Assembly: GCF_030518795.1 (NCBI RefSeq)
Contig: NZ_CP130427.1
Location: forward strand, 1,364,001-1,428,000
Reading direction: 5' to 3'
Length of the DNA: 64,000 nucleotides
From: Micromonospora sp. NBRC 110009
Lineage (GTDB): Bacteria > Actinomycetota > Actinomycetes > Mycobacteriales > Micromonosporaceae
Shown here: piece after piece, positions 44,557 through 54,357 of the stretch
Numbering within the stretch: the stretch's first letter is position 1
Layout of the letters: every line of letters begins with the position of its first letter
Notes under the pieces: generated by a model
Told to the model about the DNA's origin: nothing
The model's input: the letters and a program-made list of their open reading frames with translations, nothing else
Database searches by the model: none
Program-made: the position numbers and the translations under genes

Positions 44557-45558
44557 TCAACTCGGCTGGTCGGGGTGGGCGGCGCGGGCGGCGGCCTCGG
44601 CGGATCGGACGGCGTCGGCGTAGGCCAGGGCGGTGCGGCGGAGGGCGGCCTCGGGGTCGATGCCGGCCTGCCGCGCGGCGGCGACCGTGGCCAGCAGGCT
44701 GGCGCCCAACCGGGCCTCCGGGTCCACCTGGGAGTCGGCGAGCGGCGGGGGCACGGCCAGGCCGATCCGGGCGGCCCGGTCCAGGATCTTGGCGGCCAGA
44801 GCGAGGGCCGGCTGGCTCATCGCGATGCCGTCCAGCACCGACTCGCGGGTCTTCTCGGCCCGCTTGATCCGCTCCCAGTTCGCCTCGATCTCCTCGATCG
44901 AGCCGGCCTCGGCACCCGAGAAGACGTGCGGGTTCCGGCGGACCATCTTGTCGACCAGGTCGCCGGCCACGTCGTCGACGGTCCAGCGCTTCCCCTCGGG
45001 CAGCTCCTCGGCGAGCCGGGCGTGCAGCAGCACCTGGAGCAGCACGTCGCCCAGCTCCTCGCGCAGCGCGTCCGTGTCGTCCGCGCTGATCGCGTCGTAC
45101 GCCTCGTAGCACTCCTCCAGCAGGAAGCCGGCGAGGCTGCGGTGGGTCTGCGCGCGCTTCCACGGGTCGCCGCCGGGGGAGGCCAGCCGGTCCATCACCT
45201 CGACCGCGTCGAGCAGCCGGGCGCCCGGCGGATCCCAGGAGCCGTACATCAGCTCCAGCTCGGCCAGGCCGGGCTGACGGGCCAGCCGCAGCCCCAGCTC
45301 CCGGGCCAGCGCCTCGTCGCCCGTCGCCCCGGCCAGCCAGACCGCCGTGCCGCGCGCCGCGACCGCGTCGAGCAACGCCTGCGTCGCGCCCTCGGTCACC
45401 ACCGTGACCTCGGCGCCCGCCGCCCGGACCCGTCCGGTCAGCTCGCTCTCCGCGCCGGCCAGCACCGGCGCGGAGCGTACGACGTCCCAGGCGGCCGCGG
45501 TCAGCAGGCCGGCCGGCAGCCGGGGCGAGGTGACCAGCAGGACGATCCGCGCCGTCAT
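44557..45558 (-). CDS. mazG: MazG-type nucleoside triphosphate pyrophosphohydrolase
   Basis: 333 residues from ATG 45558. The N-terminal ~110 residues (IVLLVTSPRLPAGLLT) form a Rossmann-like domain reminiscent of the methylase part of YabN-MazG fusions. The MazG domain follows with the E-E-x-x-E and E-E-L-G-D metal sites (LLEECYEAYDAI; REELGDVLLQVLLHA), then RNPHVF and NWERIK. It hydrolyses NTPs to NMP and PPi, clearing damaged nucleotides. It starts 2 bp after the stop of the lipoprotein gene. Confidence 0.9.
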   Translation of the reverse strand: MTARIVLLVTSPRLPAGLLTAAAWDVVRSAPVLAGAESELTGRVRAAGAEVTVVTEGATQALLDAVAARGTAVWLAGATGDEALARELGLRLARQPGLAELELMYGSWDPPGARLLDAVEVMDRLASPGGDPWKRAQTHRSLAGFLLEECYEAYDAISADDTDALREELGDVLLQVLLHARLAEELPEGKRWTVDDVAGDLVDKMVRRNPHVFSGAEAGSIEEIEANWERIKRAEKTRESVLDGIAMSQPALALAAKILDRAARIGLAVPPPLADSQVDPEARLGASLLATVAAARQAGIDPEAALRRTALAYADAVRSAEAAARAAHPDQPS

Positions 45559-45560
45559 GT

Positions 45561-46358
45561 TCAGGTGGTGGCCGGGCCGGTGGACGGGTCGGCCTCGGTG
45601 GAGTCGCTGACCTCCGGCTCCGGGGTGGAGATGTCCGTCACCTGATCCGCCCCGTCCACGTACGGCAGGTCGTACAGGCTGATGGTGCGCAGCTGGAGCA
45701 GGGCGGGGACGGCCAGCGCCGGGTAGCGCGGGTTGACCTGGACGTCCTGCCGATCCACCTCGGCCTTCAGCGCCTCGCTCAGGCCCACGACCGCCGACAC
45801 CTGAGGGGCGATGGTCGGGTCGGCGAAGGCCTGACGCTGCTCCTCCACGGACCAGCCGGGCGGGGCCACGTTCGCCTTCACCAGCGCCTCGTAGACCGCG
45901 GTGCGGTCGACGTCGGACAGCTCCGCCTTCGGCAGCCCCTGGCCGAGCGCGTAGAAGACGTCGTACCACTCGGCGGCGAGCTTCGCGTACTCGGTGTCCG
46001 GCACATTGAGCGCCTGGCCGATGTCGGTCGCGCTGATGCCGTCGGCCAGCTGGAGGTGCTTCTCGGCGACGATCCGCTTGCCCAGGTCGAGACCGACCAG
46101 CAGGTTGACCACGTCCTGCCCGTCCAGGTCCAGCTGGCGCCGCTCGGCGGGCACCGTCTGGCCCTGCTCCTCGGCGGCCTTCACCACCGCGGCGTACGCC
46201 GTCGCGGCCTCGTCGCGGATGGCGTCGACCCGGTCGATCGAGTAACTGGTGTCCCCCACGTACACGGCGACGTCCGGCGCGGACCGGCCGCAGGCGGCGA
46301 GGGAGAGCACAGCGACGGCCGCGACGCTGGCGGCGGCGATGAGACGGCGAGCACGCAT
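45561..46358 (-). CDS. SurA-like foldase-type lipoprotein
   Basis: 265 residues from ATG 46358. Signal peptide and lipobox L-A-A-C (Cys23). The mature helical part (VGDTSYSIDRVDAIRDEAA; ISATDIGQALN) resembles the SurA N-terminal chaperone fold; no peptidyl-prolyl isomerase domain is visible. Acidic Ser/Thr/Glu-rich C-terminus. Between mfd and mazG on the same strand, a common actinobacterial order. Confidence 0.8.
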   Translation of the reverse strand: MRARRLIAAASVAAVAVLSLAACGRSAPDVAVYVGDTSYSIDRVDAIRDEAATAYAAVVKAAEEQGQTVPAERRQLDLDGQDVVNLLVGLDLGKRIVAEKHLQLADGISATDIGQALNVPDTEYAKLAAEWYDVFYALGQGLPKAELSDVDRTAVYEALVKANVAPPGWSVEEQRQAFADPTIAPQVSAVVGLSEALKAEVDRQDVQVNPRYPALAVPALLQLRTISLYDLPYVDGADQVTDISTPEPEVSDSTEADPSTGPATT

Positions 46359-46405
46359 GACGGCCACTCTCTCACGCCCGGCAGGCGGTTGTGACGCCGC
46401 CCACC

Positions 46406-49400
46406 TCACCGCGCCCCCGCCCCGGCCGGCTGGGCCGTCGCCGGCTCCCCGAGGACGTCGGAGAGGAGCTGGGCGCACCACTCCAGCAGCGCCTGGTCGC
46501 GCAGCGGCTCGCCGCCCACCCGGCGGGTGCTCGGCCGCGGCACGCTGACCTGGTCGAGCGCCTGCTTGTAGACCGAGTCCGGGTGGTAGCGCTTGAGCCG
46601 CAGCTGCTTCGAGTCGGGCAGCGGCAGCGGGCTGAACCGGATGTGCTTGCCCTGCATGGAGACGTCGGTTAGGCCGTACCGGCGGGCCAGCAGCCGGAAC
46701 CGGGCCACCGCGACCAGGTTCTGCACCGGGGCGGGCGGCTCGCCGTAGCGGTCGGTCATCTCGGCGACCACCTCGCGCAGCCGCTCGTCGTCGCGGGCCT
46801 CGGCCAGCTTGCGGTACATCTCCAGGCGCAACCGCTCCACAGCGACGTAGTCGTGCGGCAGGTGCGCGTCGACCGGCAGGTCGACCTTGACCTCGGCCTC
46901 CTCCTCCGGGTGCTCGCCCTTGAACGCGGAGACCGCCTCGCCCACCATCCGCACGTACAGGTCGAAGCCGACGCCCTCGATGTGCCCGGACTGCTCGCCG
47001 CCGAGCAGGTTGCCGGCGCCCCGGATCTCCAGGTCCTTCATCGCCACGTACATGCCGGCGCCCAGCTCGGTGTGCTGGGCGATGGTGGCCAGCCGCTCGT
47101 GCGCGTTCTCGGTGAGCGGCTTGTCCGCCGGGTAGAGGAAGTACGCGTACGCCCGCTCCCGGCCCCGGCCGACCCGGCCCCGGATCTGGTGCAGCTGGGC
47201 CAGGCCGAGCAGGTCGGCCCGCTCCACGATCAGCGTGTTGGCGTTCGGGATGTCGATGCCGGACTCCACGATCGTGGTGCAGACCAGGACGTCGAACTCC
47301 TTCTCCCAGAAGCCGACCATCACCTTCTCGAGCGCTTCCTCGCTCATCTGGCCGTGCGCCACCGCGACCCGGGCCTCCGGCACCAGCTCACGCAGCTTCC
47401 GGGCCGCCCGCTCGATCGACTCGACCCGGTTGTGCAGGTAGAAGACCTGGCCGTCGCGGAGCAGCTCGCGGTGGATGGCGGCGGCCACCTGCCGGTCGTC
47501 GTGCGCCCCGACGGCGGTGAGCACCGGATGCCGCTCCTCCGGCGGGGTGGCGATGGTGGACATCTCCCGGATGCCGGTGATCGCCATCTCCAGGGTGCGC
47601 GGGATCGGGGTGGCCGACATGGCCAGCACGTCGACCGACGCCCGCAGCGTCTTCAGGTGCTCCTTGTGCTCGACACCGAAGCGCTGCTCCTCGTCGATGA
47701 TGACCAGCCCCAACTGCTTGAACCGGGTCGCCGACTGGAGCAGCCGGTGGGTGCCGATGACGATGTCGGCGGTGCCGTCGGCGACCATCGCCAGGGTCTG
47801 CTCGGTCTCCTTCGGCGTCTGGAACCGGGAGAGCTGCCGGATGGTGATCGGGAACTGGCTCATCCGCTCGGCGAAGGTGTTGTAGTGCTGCTGCACCAGC
47901 AGGGTGGTGGGCACCAGCACGGCCACCTGCTTGCCGTCCTGCACCGCCTTGAAGGCCGCCCGGACCGCGATCTCGGTCTTGCCGTACCCGACGTCGCCGC
48001 AGATCAGCCGGTCCATCGGGACGGTCTGCTCCATGTCCCGCTTGACCTCCTCGATGGCGGCCAGCTGGTCGGGCGTCTCCTGCCAGGGGAAGGCGTCCTC
48101 CAGCTCCCGCTGCCACGGGGTGTCCGGGCCGAAGTTGTGCCCCTTGGACGCCTTGCGGGCTGCGTAGAGCTGGATGAGCTGGGCGGCGATCTCGCGGACC
48201 GCCTTGCGCGCCCGGGCCTTGGACTTCTGCCAGTCCGAGCCGCCCATCTTGTGCAGGGTGGGCTGCTCGCCGCCGACGTAGCGGGAGAGCTGGTCGAGCT
48301 GGTCGGTGGGGACGAAGAGCCGGTCGCCGGGCTGGCCGCGCTTGCTCGGCGCGTACTCGATGACCAGGTATTCCCGGGAGGCGCCGTTGACGGTGCGCTG
48401 CACCAGTTCGACGTACCGGCCGATGCCGTGCTGCTCGTGCACCACGTGGTCGCCGGCCCGCAGCTCCAGCGGGTCGATGGTGTTGCGCCGCCGGCTGGGC
48501 AGCTTGCGCATGTCGCGGGTGGAGGTGCCCCGGCCGCCGGTCACGTCGTTGCCGGTGAGCAGCACGAACCGGGACGCCTCGTCGACGAACCCGGCGGTCA
48601 GGCAGCCGCAGGAGACCAGCACCTCGCCGGGGGCGGGCGCGGCCGGCACCTCCTCGGTGAGCCGGGCGCCCAGACCGGCGTCGCGGAGCACCTCGACGGC
48701 CCGCTGGGCGGGGCCGTGCCCCTCGAAGACCAGCGCGATGGACCAGCCCTCGCCGGCCCAGCGCTTGAGGTCGTCGACCACCCGGGCGGTCTCGCCGTGG
48801 TAGAGCGGGGCGGGCTGGGCGGCCAGGGTCACCGCGATGGCGTCGTCCGGGGTGACGTCGATCTCGGTGGACTCGTCCTCCCAGGGCTGCCGGGCCGGGG
48901 CGGCCGCCACCTCGACCAGGCCGAACGGGGCCAGGGTCCACCACGGCTGGCGCAGGGCGCGGGCCGCCGTGCGTACGTCGGCCAGGGTGCGGAAGGCGGC
49001 GGCGCCGAGGTCGACCGGGGCCTGGCCCCCGACGGCGGCCGCGGCCCAGCTGGCCTGGAGGAACTCCTCGGAGGTACGGACCAGGTCGTGGGCCCGGGTG
49101 CGGATCCGCTCCGGGTCGCAGAGCAGCACGTGGGTGCCGGCCGGCATGCAGTCGAGCAGCAGCTCCATCGAGTCGGCGCCGATCAGGGCCGGGGCGAGGG
49201 ACTCCATGCCCTCGACCGGGATGCCCTCGGCCAGCTTGTCGAGGATCTCGGCCAGCTCGGGGTGCTCCTGGGCCAGCGCGGCGGCCCGCTTGCGCACCGA
49301 CGGGGTGAGCAGCAGCTCCCGGCAGGGCGGCGCCCAGAGCTGCGGGACGCCCTCGATGGTGCGCTGGTCGGCGACCGAGAAGGTGCGGATCTCCTCCACC

Positions 49401-50050
49401 TCGTCGCCCCAGAACTCGACCCGGGACGGGTGCTCGTCGGTGGGTGGGAAGACGTCGAGGATGCCGCCGCGCACGGCGAACTCGCCCCGCTTGGTGACCA
49501 GGTCGACCCGGGCGTACGCCATGTCGGTGAGCCGGCGGGCGACCTCCTCCAGGTCCGCCTCGTCGCCGGCGGCGAGCTGCACCGGCTCGAGGTCGCCGAG
49601 CCCCTTGAGCTGGGGCTGGAGCAGCGACCGGACCGGCGCCACGACCACCCGCAGCGGGCCGGTGCGCCCGTGCGCGTCGGCCGACTCCGGGTGGGCGAGC
49701 CGGCGCAGCACGGCCAGCCGCCGCCCGACCGTGTCGGAGCGGGGCGAGAGCCGCTCGTGCGGCAGCGTCTCCCAGGACGGGAAGACCGCCACCTGCTCGG
49801 GCGGGAGCAGGCTGCCCAGCGCGGAGGCGAGGTCGTCGGCCTCGCGGCTGGTGGCGGTGACCGCCAGCACGGGCCGCCCGGCGCCCCCGGCCGGTTCGTC
49901 CGCGGCGACCGCGGCGACCGCGAACGGGCGCAGCGCGGCCGGGGCGGTGAGGTCGAGACCGTCGACCTGGGCGGCACCGGAGCGCGCCAGGTCACGCGCC
50001 CGGGCGAGCCCCGGGTCGGCCAGGGCGGCGGAGAAGAGTCCGGTGAGCAT
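46406..50050 (-). CDS. mfd: Transcription-repair coupling factor
   Basis: 1214 residues. N-terminal UvrB-like module, a CarD/RNA polymerase-interacting domain (about 495-560: GDHVVHEQHGIGRYVELVQR), then RecG-like helicase domains with Walker A CGDVGYGKTE and IIDEEQRFGVEH (DEEQ box) and motif VI RGRVGRGRERAYAYF; C-terminal TRCF domain (AEVKVDLPVDAHLPHDYV). It removes stalled RNA polymerase from lesions and recruits UvrA. Full family length. Confidence 0.97.
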   Translation of the reverse strand: MLTGLFSAALADPGLARARDLARSGAAQVDGLDLTAPAALRPFAVAAVAADEPAGGAGRPVLAVTATSREADDLASALGSLLPPEQVAVFPSWETLPHERLSPRSDTVGRRLAVLRRLAHPESADAHGRTGPLRVVVAPVRSLLQPQLKGLGDLEPVQLAAGDEADLEEVARRLTDMAYARVDLVTKRGEFAVRGGILDVFPPTDEHPSRVEFWGDEVEEIRTFSVADQRTIEGVPQLWAPPCRELLLTPSVRKRAAALAQEHPELAEILDKLAEGIPVEGMESLAPALIGADSMELLLDCMPAGTHVLLCDPERIRTRAHDLVRTSEEFLQASWAAAAVGGQAPVDLGAAAFRTLADVRTAARALRQPWWTLAPFGLVEVAAAPARQPWEDESTEIDVTPDDAIAVTLAAQPAPLYHGETARVVDDLKRWAGEGWSIALVFEGHGPAQRAVEVLRDAGLGARLTEEVPAAPAPGEVLVSCGCLTAGFVDEASRFVLLTGNDVTGGRGTSTRDMRKLPSRRRNTIDPLELRAGDHVVHEQHGIGRYVELVQRTVNGASREYLVIEYAPSKRGQPGDRLFVPTDQLDQLSRYVGGEQPTLHKMGGSDWQKSKARARKAVREIAAQLIQLYAARKASKGHNFGPDTPWQRELEDAFPWQETPDQLAAIEEVKRDMEQTVPMDRLICGDVGYGKTEIAVRAAFKAVQDGKQVAVLVPTTLLVQQHYNTFAERMSQFPITIRQLSRFQTPKETEQTLAMVADGTADIVIGTHRLLQSATRFKQLGLVIIDEEQRFGVEHKEHLKTLRASVDVLAMSATPIPRTLEMAITGIREMSTIATPPEERHPVLTAVGAHDDRQVAAAIHRELLRDGQVFYLHNRVESIERAARKLRELVPEARVAVAHGQMSEEALEKVMVGFWEKEFDVLVCTTIVESGIDIPNANTLIVERADLLGLAQLHQIRGRVGRGRERAYAYFLYPADKPLTENAHERLATIAQHTELGAGMYVAMKDLEIRGAGNLLGGEQSGHIEGVGFDLYVRMVGEAVSAFKGEHPEEEAEVKVDLPVDAHLPHDYVAVERLRLEMYRKLAEARDDERLREVVAEMTDRYGEPPAPVQNLVAVARFRLLARRYGLTDVSMQGKHIRFSPLPLPDSKQLRLKRYHPDSVYKQALDQVSVPRPSTRRVGGEPLRDQALLEWCAQLLSDVLGEPATAQPAGAGAR

Positions 50051-50184
50051 CAGTGATCACTTCCAGGAGATCGACGCACGGCGACGACCCCGCGTCCGGC
50101 CGGACGGGGGGTGCACCCTTCGAGACTATCCCGCGCCGGGGACAATCCGGGTGGCGCCGGGTAGCGCGCATGGGGGGAGGAACG

Positions 50185-51093
50185 ATGCCGGAACAGGTCG
50201 GCAGCGATCCCAGGAGGCCCACCACCACCGCCCGGTGGCAGGTGCTGGGCGCGCCGCGCGGGATGCTGTTCTACCAGGTCAAGTGCGTCGTCGAGGATCC
50301 GGGCTGGCACGGGCCGACGCCCGAGGTCGGCCACCGGGTGTTCCTCGGCCGCGCCGGCACCGCCCAGGTGCGGCTCAACGGCCGGGTCAGCCTCACCGAC
50401 GCCACCTCGATGTGGTTGACCCGACCGGGTGACGAAATGGCCACCAGCCACCCGCACGGCGACGGCGACGTCTACAGCTGCCTGGAGCTCGACCCGGAGG
50501 TGCTCGCCGCCCGCCCGGACACCGAGCAGTGGCTGCACCGGCGCGGCTGGTGGGGCAGCGCCGACGAACGGCTGGACCTCGACCACCGGATGCTGGTGGC
50601 CCAGTGTCGGCGCGGCATCGACCAGTTCGAGGTGAGCGAACGGCTGCACCGGTTCCTGGGCCGGCTGTTGAGCCGGACGCCGCTGGGCCCGGGCGAGCCG
50701 GGCGCGGAGATCGAACGGGCCGTGGGCCGGCGGCCGGCCACCCTGGCCGCTCACCGCCGACTGGCCGACCGGGCCCGGGAGGTGCTGGCCGGCTCCGACT
50801 TCCGGCTCGGGCTGACCGAGGTCGCCGAGCAGGTCGGTTGCTCGCCGCACCACCTGAGCCGGGTGTTCCAGCGGGTGACCGGCCAGAGCCTCACCGCCTA
50901 CCGGAACCGGCTGCGGGTGCGGTCGGTGCTGACCGTGCTGGCCGACGGGGACGGGCCGCCACTGGGCGAGGTGGCCGCCGCGCACGGCTTCGCCGACCAG
51001 GCGCACCTGACCCGGGTGGTCCGGGAGCAGGTCGGGCACCCGCCGGCCCGGCTGCGCCGGCTGTTCGCCGCCCGGGACGGCGGCGCCGCCTGA
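50185..51093 (+). CDS. AraC family transcriptional regulator
   Basis: 302 residues from ATG 50185 (ribosome-binding site GGGGGGAGG, 50172-50180); the ATG at 50170 lacks a site. N-terminal ~190 residues form a cupin-like sensory part (GHRVFLGRAGTAQVRL). Two C-terminal helix-turn-helix motifs follow: LGLTEVAEQVGCSPHHLSRV then PLGEVAAAHGFADQAHLTRV, and an H-P-P-A-R-L end. Targets unknown; divergent from mfd. Confidence 0.9.
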   Translation: MPEQVGSDPRRPTTTARWQVLGAPRGMLFYQVKCVVEDPGWHGPTPEVGHRVFLGRAGTAQVRLNGRVSLTDATSMWLTRPGDEMATSHPHGDGDVYSCLELDPEVLAARPDTEQWLHRRGWWGSADERLDLDHRMLVAQCRRGIDQFEVSERLHRFLGRLLSRTPLGPGEPGAEIERAVGRRPATLAAHRRLADRAREVLAGSDFRLGLTEVAEQVGCSPHHLSRVFQRVTGQSLTAYRNRLRVRSVLTVLADGDGPPLGEVAAAHGFADQAHLTRVVREQVGHPPARLRRLFAARDGGAA

Positions 51094-51274
51094 GCGGCGT
51101 CGGTCACCCCGTCCGCGCACATTTCTTCAAGAAATCGCCCGGCTTGGCCTCGAGGATGGGTCGCGTCAGCCGGCGCGGGTCGCCGGTGACGACGGACGAG
51201 GGGTACGCGGGCCTGTTCGGGGAGGTCCGACGCCCCTCGCCGGGCCTTCGGGCGGCCCGACCGGGTACGCCCAC

Positions 51275-51309
51275 GGAGGTGCCGTACTCCCCCCCGGTGC
51301 GGCACCTCC
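51275..51309. other. Inverted repeat upstream of the cyclase-family gene
   Basis: A perfect 9-bp inverted repeat (51275-51283 with 51301-51309, spacer 17 nt) in the 270-bp gap between the AraC-type gene and the cyclase gene. It could be the regulator's terminator or a binding site for it. Nothing else is seen in this gap. Confidence 0.45.
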
Positions 51310-51363
51310 GCCGGCCCGGTCGCAGATCTTGACCCGCGGGCACCGGCATGGTGCGGTGGGCGC

Positions 51364-52047
51364 GTGACGGAACGGAAGCCAGCGCGGTTCGTCGAGTTGA
51401 GCCAGGTGATCACGGACGGGATGACCACCCTGCCCGGCTGGCAGCCGCCCCGGATCACCGACTGGCTGACCCGGGAGGCGTCCCGGTCGAGGTACGCCCC
51501 GGGCGTCGAGTTCCACGTCGGCCGGATCGACATGATCGCCAACACCGGCACCTACCTGGACGCCCCGGCGCACCGCTGGGCGGACGGCCCGGACCTCACC
51601 GGCGTCCCGCTGGACCGCCTCGCCGACCTGCCCGGGCTGGTGGTGCGGGTGCCCGCCGGCACCCACGCGGTGGGCCGGTCGATGCTCGCGCCGTACGCCG
51701 TGGCCGGGCGGGCGGTGCTGCTGCACACCGGCTGGGACGCCCACTTCGGCACCGACCGTTACGCCGGCCCCGACGCGCCCCACCTGACCGCCGAGGGCGC
51801 GGACTGGCTGGTCGAGGCGGGGGCGACCCTGGTCGGCATCGACTCGATCAACATCGACGACATGACCCCGGCCGCCGCCGGCGAGCGCCCGGCGCACAGC
51901 GCCCTGCTCGCCGCCGGCATCCCGATCGTGGAGCACCTGACCGGGCTGGCCGCCCTGCCCGAGGAGGGGTTCCGGTTCACCGCCGCGCCGCCGATGGTGG
52001 CCGGCATGGGCACCTTCCCGGTCCGCGCCTTCGCGATCGTCGACTGA
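51364..52047 (+). CDS. Cyclase family protein (kynurenine formamidase-like)
   Basis: 227 residues from GTG 51364. Family core ELSQVITDGM at the N-terminus and NTGTYLDAPAHR (about 60-71). In classical members the metal-binding motif is GTHxDxPxH; here the first His is Tyr (GTYLDAPAH), as in a distinct subgroup. Probably a metal-dependent amide or ester hydrolase; substrate unknown. The AraC-type regulator is just upstream and may control it. Confidence 0.82.
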   Translation: MTERKPARFVELSQVITDGMTTLPGWQPPRITDWLTREASRSRYAPGVEFHVGRIDMIANTGTYLDAPAHRWADGPDLTGVPLDRLADLPGLVVRVPAGTHAVGRSMLAPYAVAGRAVLLHTGWDAHFGTDRYAGPDAPHLTAEGADWLVEAGATLVGIDSINIDDMTPAAAGERPAHSALLAAGIPIVEHLTGLAALPEEGFRFTAAPPMVAGMGTFPVRAFAIVD

Positions 52048-52057
52048 CCGCCCGGCT

Positions 52058-53098
52058 TCAGTAGCGCACCGAGATCCGGCGCTCGACCGCGTCGACCCGG
52101 ATCTCCCCGCCGTACGGGATGATCAGCTGCGGGTCGGTGTGGCCGAGGTCGACGTCGAAGACGACCACCGCGTCCGGGTGGTAGGTCGCCAGCGCCTCGG
52201 TGATCGCCGCCCGCTGCGCCTCGCCCCAGGCCCGCCGCTCGTCGAGCGTGTGCGGCTGGTCGAAGTCCCACGCCTTCGGGCGGCCGACCACGATCGCCGG
52301 GAAGGCCGACAGGAGCCCGCGCTCGCCCATGTTGCGCACGATCCGGAAGACCTCCTGCGCCGCCGGCAGCTCGTTCGAGGTCTCGACGACCAGCACCGAC
52401 CCGGCCAGTTCCGCGGTGGACGGGACGCGGTCGGTCGCCATCAGCCAGTGCAGGATCTCCAGGCACCCGCCCCAGGTGCGGCCCTGCACCACCCGGTCCG
52501 GCCCCTGCCAGCGCCAGCCCTCGCCGGGGAACATCACCGGCTCGTCGGCCAGCGTCGCCGGGTCCCGCCAGTCGCGTGGCTCGTCGCCCCACTCGGTCGC
52601 CGGGGCCAGCTCGTACCAGCCGGAGCTGAAGAGGGCGGCGCGCAGCGAGTCGAAGGTGACCGGGTTCGGCTTGCCGGACCGGCCGAGGTGCACCAGCACC
52701 GAGCCGCCGTGGTACGCCACCATCCCGAGCCGGTACAGGTGGTTGAGGATGTTGGTGTTGTCCGAGTACCCGTAGTAGGGCTTCGGGTTGGCCCGCAGCA
52801 CCGCGTCGTCCAGATGCGGGGTGACGGTGATCAGGTCGTCCCCGCCGACGGTGGCGAGCACGGCGGTGATGCTCGGGTCGGCGAAGGCGGCGGTGAGGTC
52901 CCGCGCCCGGTCGCGCGGGTCGGCACCCATCACCCGGGTGGTCGGATATTCCACCGGCTCCAGGCCGAACTCCTCCCGAAGCCGGCGCAGCCCCAGCTCG
53001 TGCACGTGCGGGAAGAGCGCCGGCAGCCCGGCGGAGGGGGAGACCACGGCAACCCGATCGCCCGGTTTCGGCTTGGCGGGATAGCTCGGCTGCGTCAT
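52058..53098 (-). CDS. LD-carboxypeptidase family (S66) protein
   Basis: 346 residues. S66 fold: AVVSPSAGLPALFPHV at the N-terminus, nucleophile Ser in YYGYSDNTN (about 113-121), and the acid/base pair in VVETSNE and VDLGHTDPQLIIPYG. Either an LD-carboxypeptidase trimming peptidoglycan tetrapeptides, or an MccF-like self-resistance peptidase for microcin C-type compounds; no biosynthetic genes are nearby. No signal peptide, so it is cytosolic. Convergent with the cyclase gene. Confidence 0.87.
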   Translation of the reverse strand: MTQPSYPAKPKPGDRVAVVSPSAGLPALFPHVHELGLRRLREEFGLEPVEYPTTRVMGADPRDRARDLTAAFADPSITAVLATVGGDDLITVTPHLDDAVLRANPKPYYGYSDNTNILNHLYRLGMVAYHGGSVLVHLGRSGKPNPVTFDSLRAALFSSGWYELAPATEWGDEPRDWRDPATLADEPVMFPGEGWRWQGPDRVVQGRTWGGCLEILHWLMATDRVPSTAELAGSVLVVETSNELPAAQEVFRIVRNMGERGLLSAFPAIVVGRPKAWDFDQPHTLDERRAWGEAQRAAITEALATYHPDAVVVFDVDLGHTDPQLIIPYGGEIRVDAVERRISVRY

Positions 53099-53168
53099 GA
53101 TCCGACGCTATCGGTCCGGGCCAGCGATTTCCGCCCCGGAAACCCCCGAGCCGGGCAAATGCGGGCAA

Positions 53169-53174
53169 TAGGCT
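53169..53174 (+). promoter_or_regulatory. -10 hexamer, leaderless start
   Basis: TAGGCT ends 6 nt before GTG 53181. Confidence 0.58.
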
Positions 53175-53180
53175 GAGCCC

Positions 53181-54233
53181 GTGGAGGAGGCGGAGCGGGT
53201 CCTTCCGGTACGCGACTGGCTACCGCGCACCGTGGCGCTGCTGGTCGGCACGCTCGCCCTGGCCACCGCGTTCATCGCCGCCTACGTGGGGGCGCTGCAC
53301 CAGCCCACCCCGCGCGACGTGCCCGTCGGGGTGGTGCTCGGCGACCAGCGCGCGCAGGCGGTGATGTCCGGCGTACGCGGCCGGACCAACAAGATCAAGC
53401 CCGTCGAGTACGACGACCCGGAGGCCGCCGCCGACGGGCTCACCGCCCGCGAGGTGTACGCAGTGCTCAGCTCCGGCCCGGACAACGGGCTGCGCCTCAC
53501 CACCGCCAGCGCCTCGGCGCCGGCCGCCGCCGAACTGGTCACCCAGGTGTTCACCCAGGCGGCTCGGCAGGCCAACCTGCCGCTCCAGGTCAGCGACGAG
53601 GTGCCGGTGGAGCGAACCGACCCGCGCGGGCTGGTGCCGTTCTACCTGGCCGTGGGCTACGTGCTCGGCGGTTACCTGGCCTCCACCGCGCTGGGCCTGC
53701 GGACCGGCACCGCCCCGGTGAGCCTGCCCCGCGCCGGGCTACGGGTCGCCGCGCTCGCCGCGTACGCGGTGGTCCTGGGCATCGTCGGGGCGGCCATCGT
53801 CGGGCCGGTACTCGACGTCTGGCACCACGACATCCCTTCGGTCGCCGCGGTGGGCGCGCTGACGGTCTTCACCGCCGCGATGGTGGCCTCCGCGGTGCAG
53901 GCCTGGCTGGGCCTGCTCGGCACCGGCATCGTGATCCTGCTGCTGGTGGTCCTCGGCAACCCCGGCTCCGGCGGCATCTACGCCCCGGAGTTCCTGCCCG
54001 GCTGGCTGCGCGGGATGCACCGGTGGAACGTGCCCGGCCTGGCCACCGACCTGGTCAAGTCGGCTGTCTACTTCGACCGCCGGTCGATGGGCTGGCCCCT
54101 GACCGGGCTCGCCGGGTGGGCCCTGGCCGGGATCCTCGGGCTGGTCACCGCGACGGTCTTCCGCGCCCACCGCCGGGCCGTCCGCAGCCGGTCCCGCCCC
54201 GCCCCCGCCGGTGGGTCGCCCGCCGATGGCTGA
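53181..54233 (+). CDS. Membrane protein with YhgE/DUF3533-like layout
   Basis: 350 residues from GTG 53181. One membrane helix at about 17-38, an extracytoplasmic domain of ~130 residues ([20 protein letters not shown]), then five more helices (about 155-335) and a basic tail. This one-loop-five pattern recalls YhgE/Pip and ABC-2 permease-like proteins without an ATPase. Substrate and function unknown. Lies 124 bp upstream of ppc. Confidence 0.72.
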   Translation: MEEAERVLPVRDWLPRTVALLVGTLALATAFIAAYVGALHQPTPRDVPVGVVLGDQRAQAVMSGVRGRTNKIKPVEYDDPEAAADGLTAREVYAVLSSGPDNGLRLTTASASAPAAAELVTQVFTQAARQANLPLQVSDEVPVERTDPRGLVPFYLAVGYVLGGYLASTALGLRTGTAPVSLPRAGLRVAALAAYAVVLGIVGAAIVGPVLDVWHHDIPSVAAVGALTVFTAAMVASAVQAWLGLLGTGIVILLLVVLGNPGSGGIYAPEFLPGWLRGMHRWNVPGLATDLVKSAVYFDRRSMGWPLTGLAGWALAGILGLVTATVFRAHRRAVRSRSRPAPAGGSPADG

Positions 54234-54357
54234 GCCGACCCGCCCGTCCCAGAGTGCAGATCATCACGCGGTCCCCCTGCTGCCGCCGGGCCCGACGCGG
54301 ATACGATCCAGGGAGTCGGACAGCGCTGTCCTTCGTACTCACGTAAGGAGCGCACCT

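Noticed and set aside
42883..45645. Open frame of 920 codons spanning the DUF885 and mazG genes in antisense
   Set aside because: It crosses two real genes and their intergenic gap, and has no motif; a GC artefact.
46853..50056. Long open frame of 1067 codons on the plus strand opposite mfd
   Set aside because: It is the antisense shadow of mfd, a result of very high GC at codon position 3; composition is Arg/Gly/Val-rich with no domain.
52058..53098. LD-carboxypeptidase as self-resistance gene of a microcin-like cluster
   Set aside because: No precursor peptide, adenylating enzyme or exporter lies nearby; neighbours are housekeeping genes.
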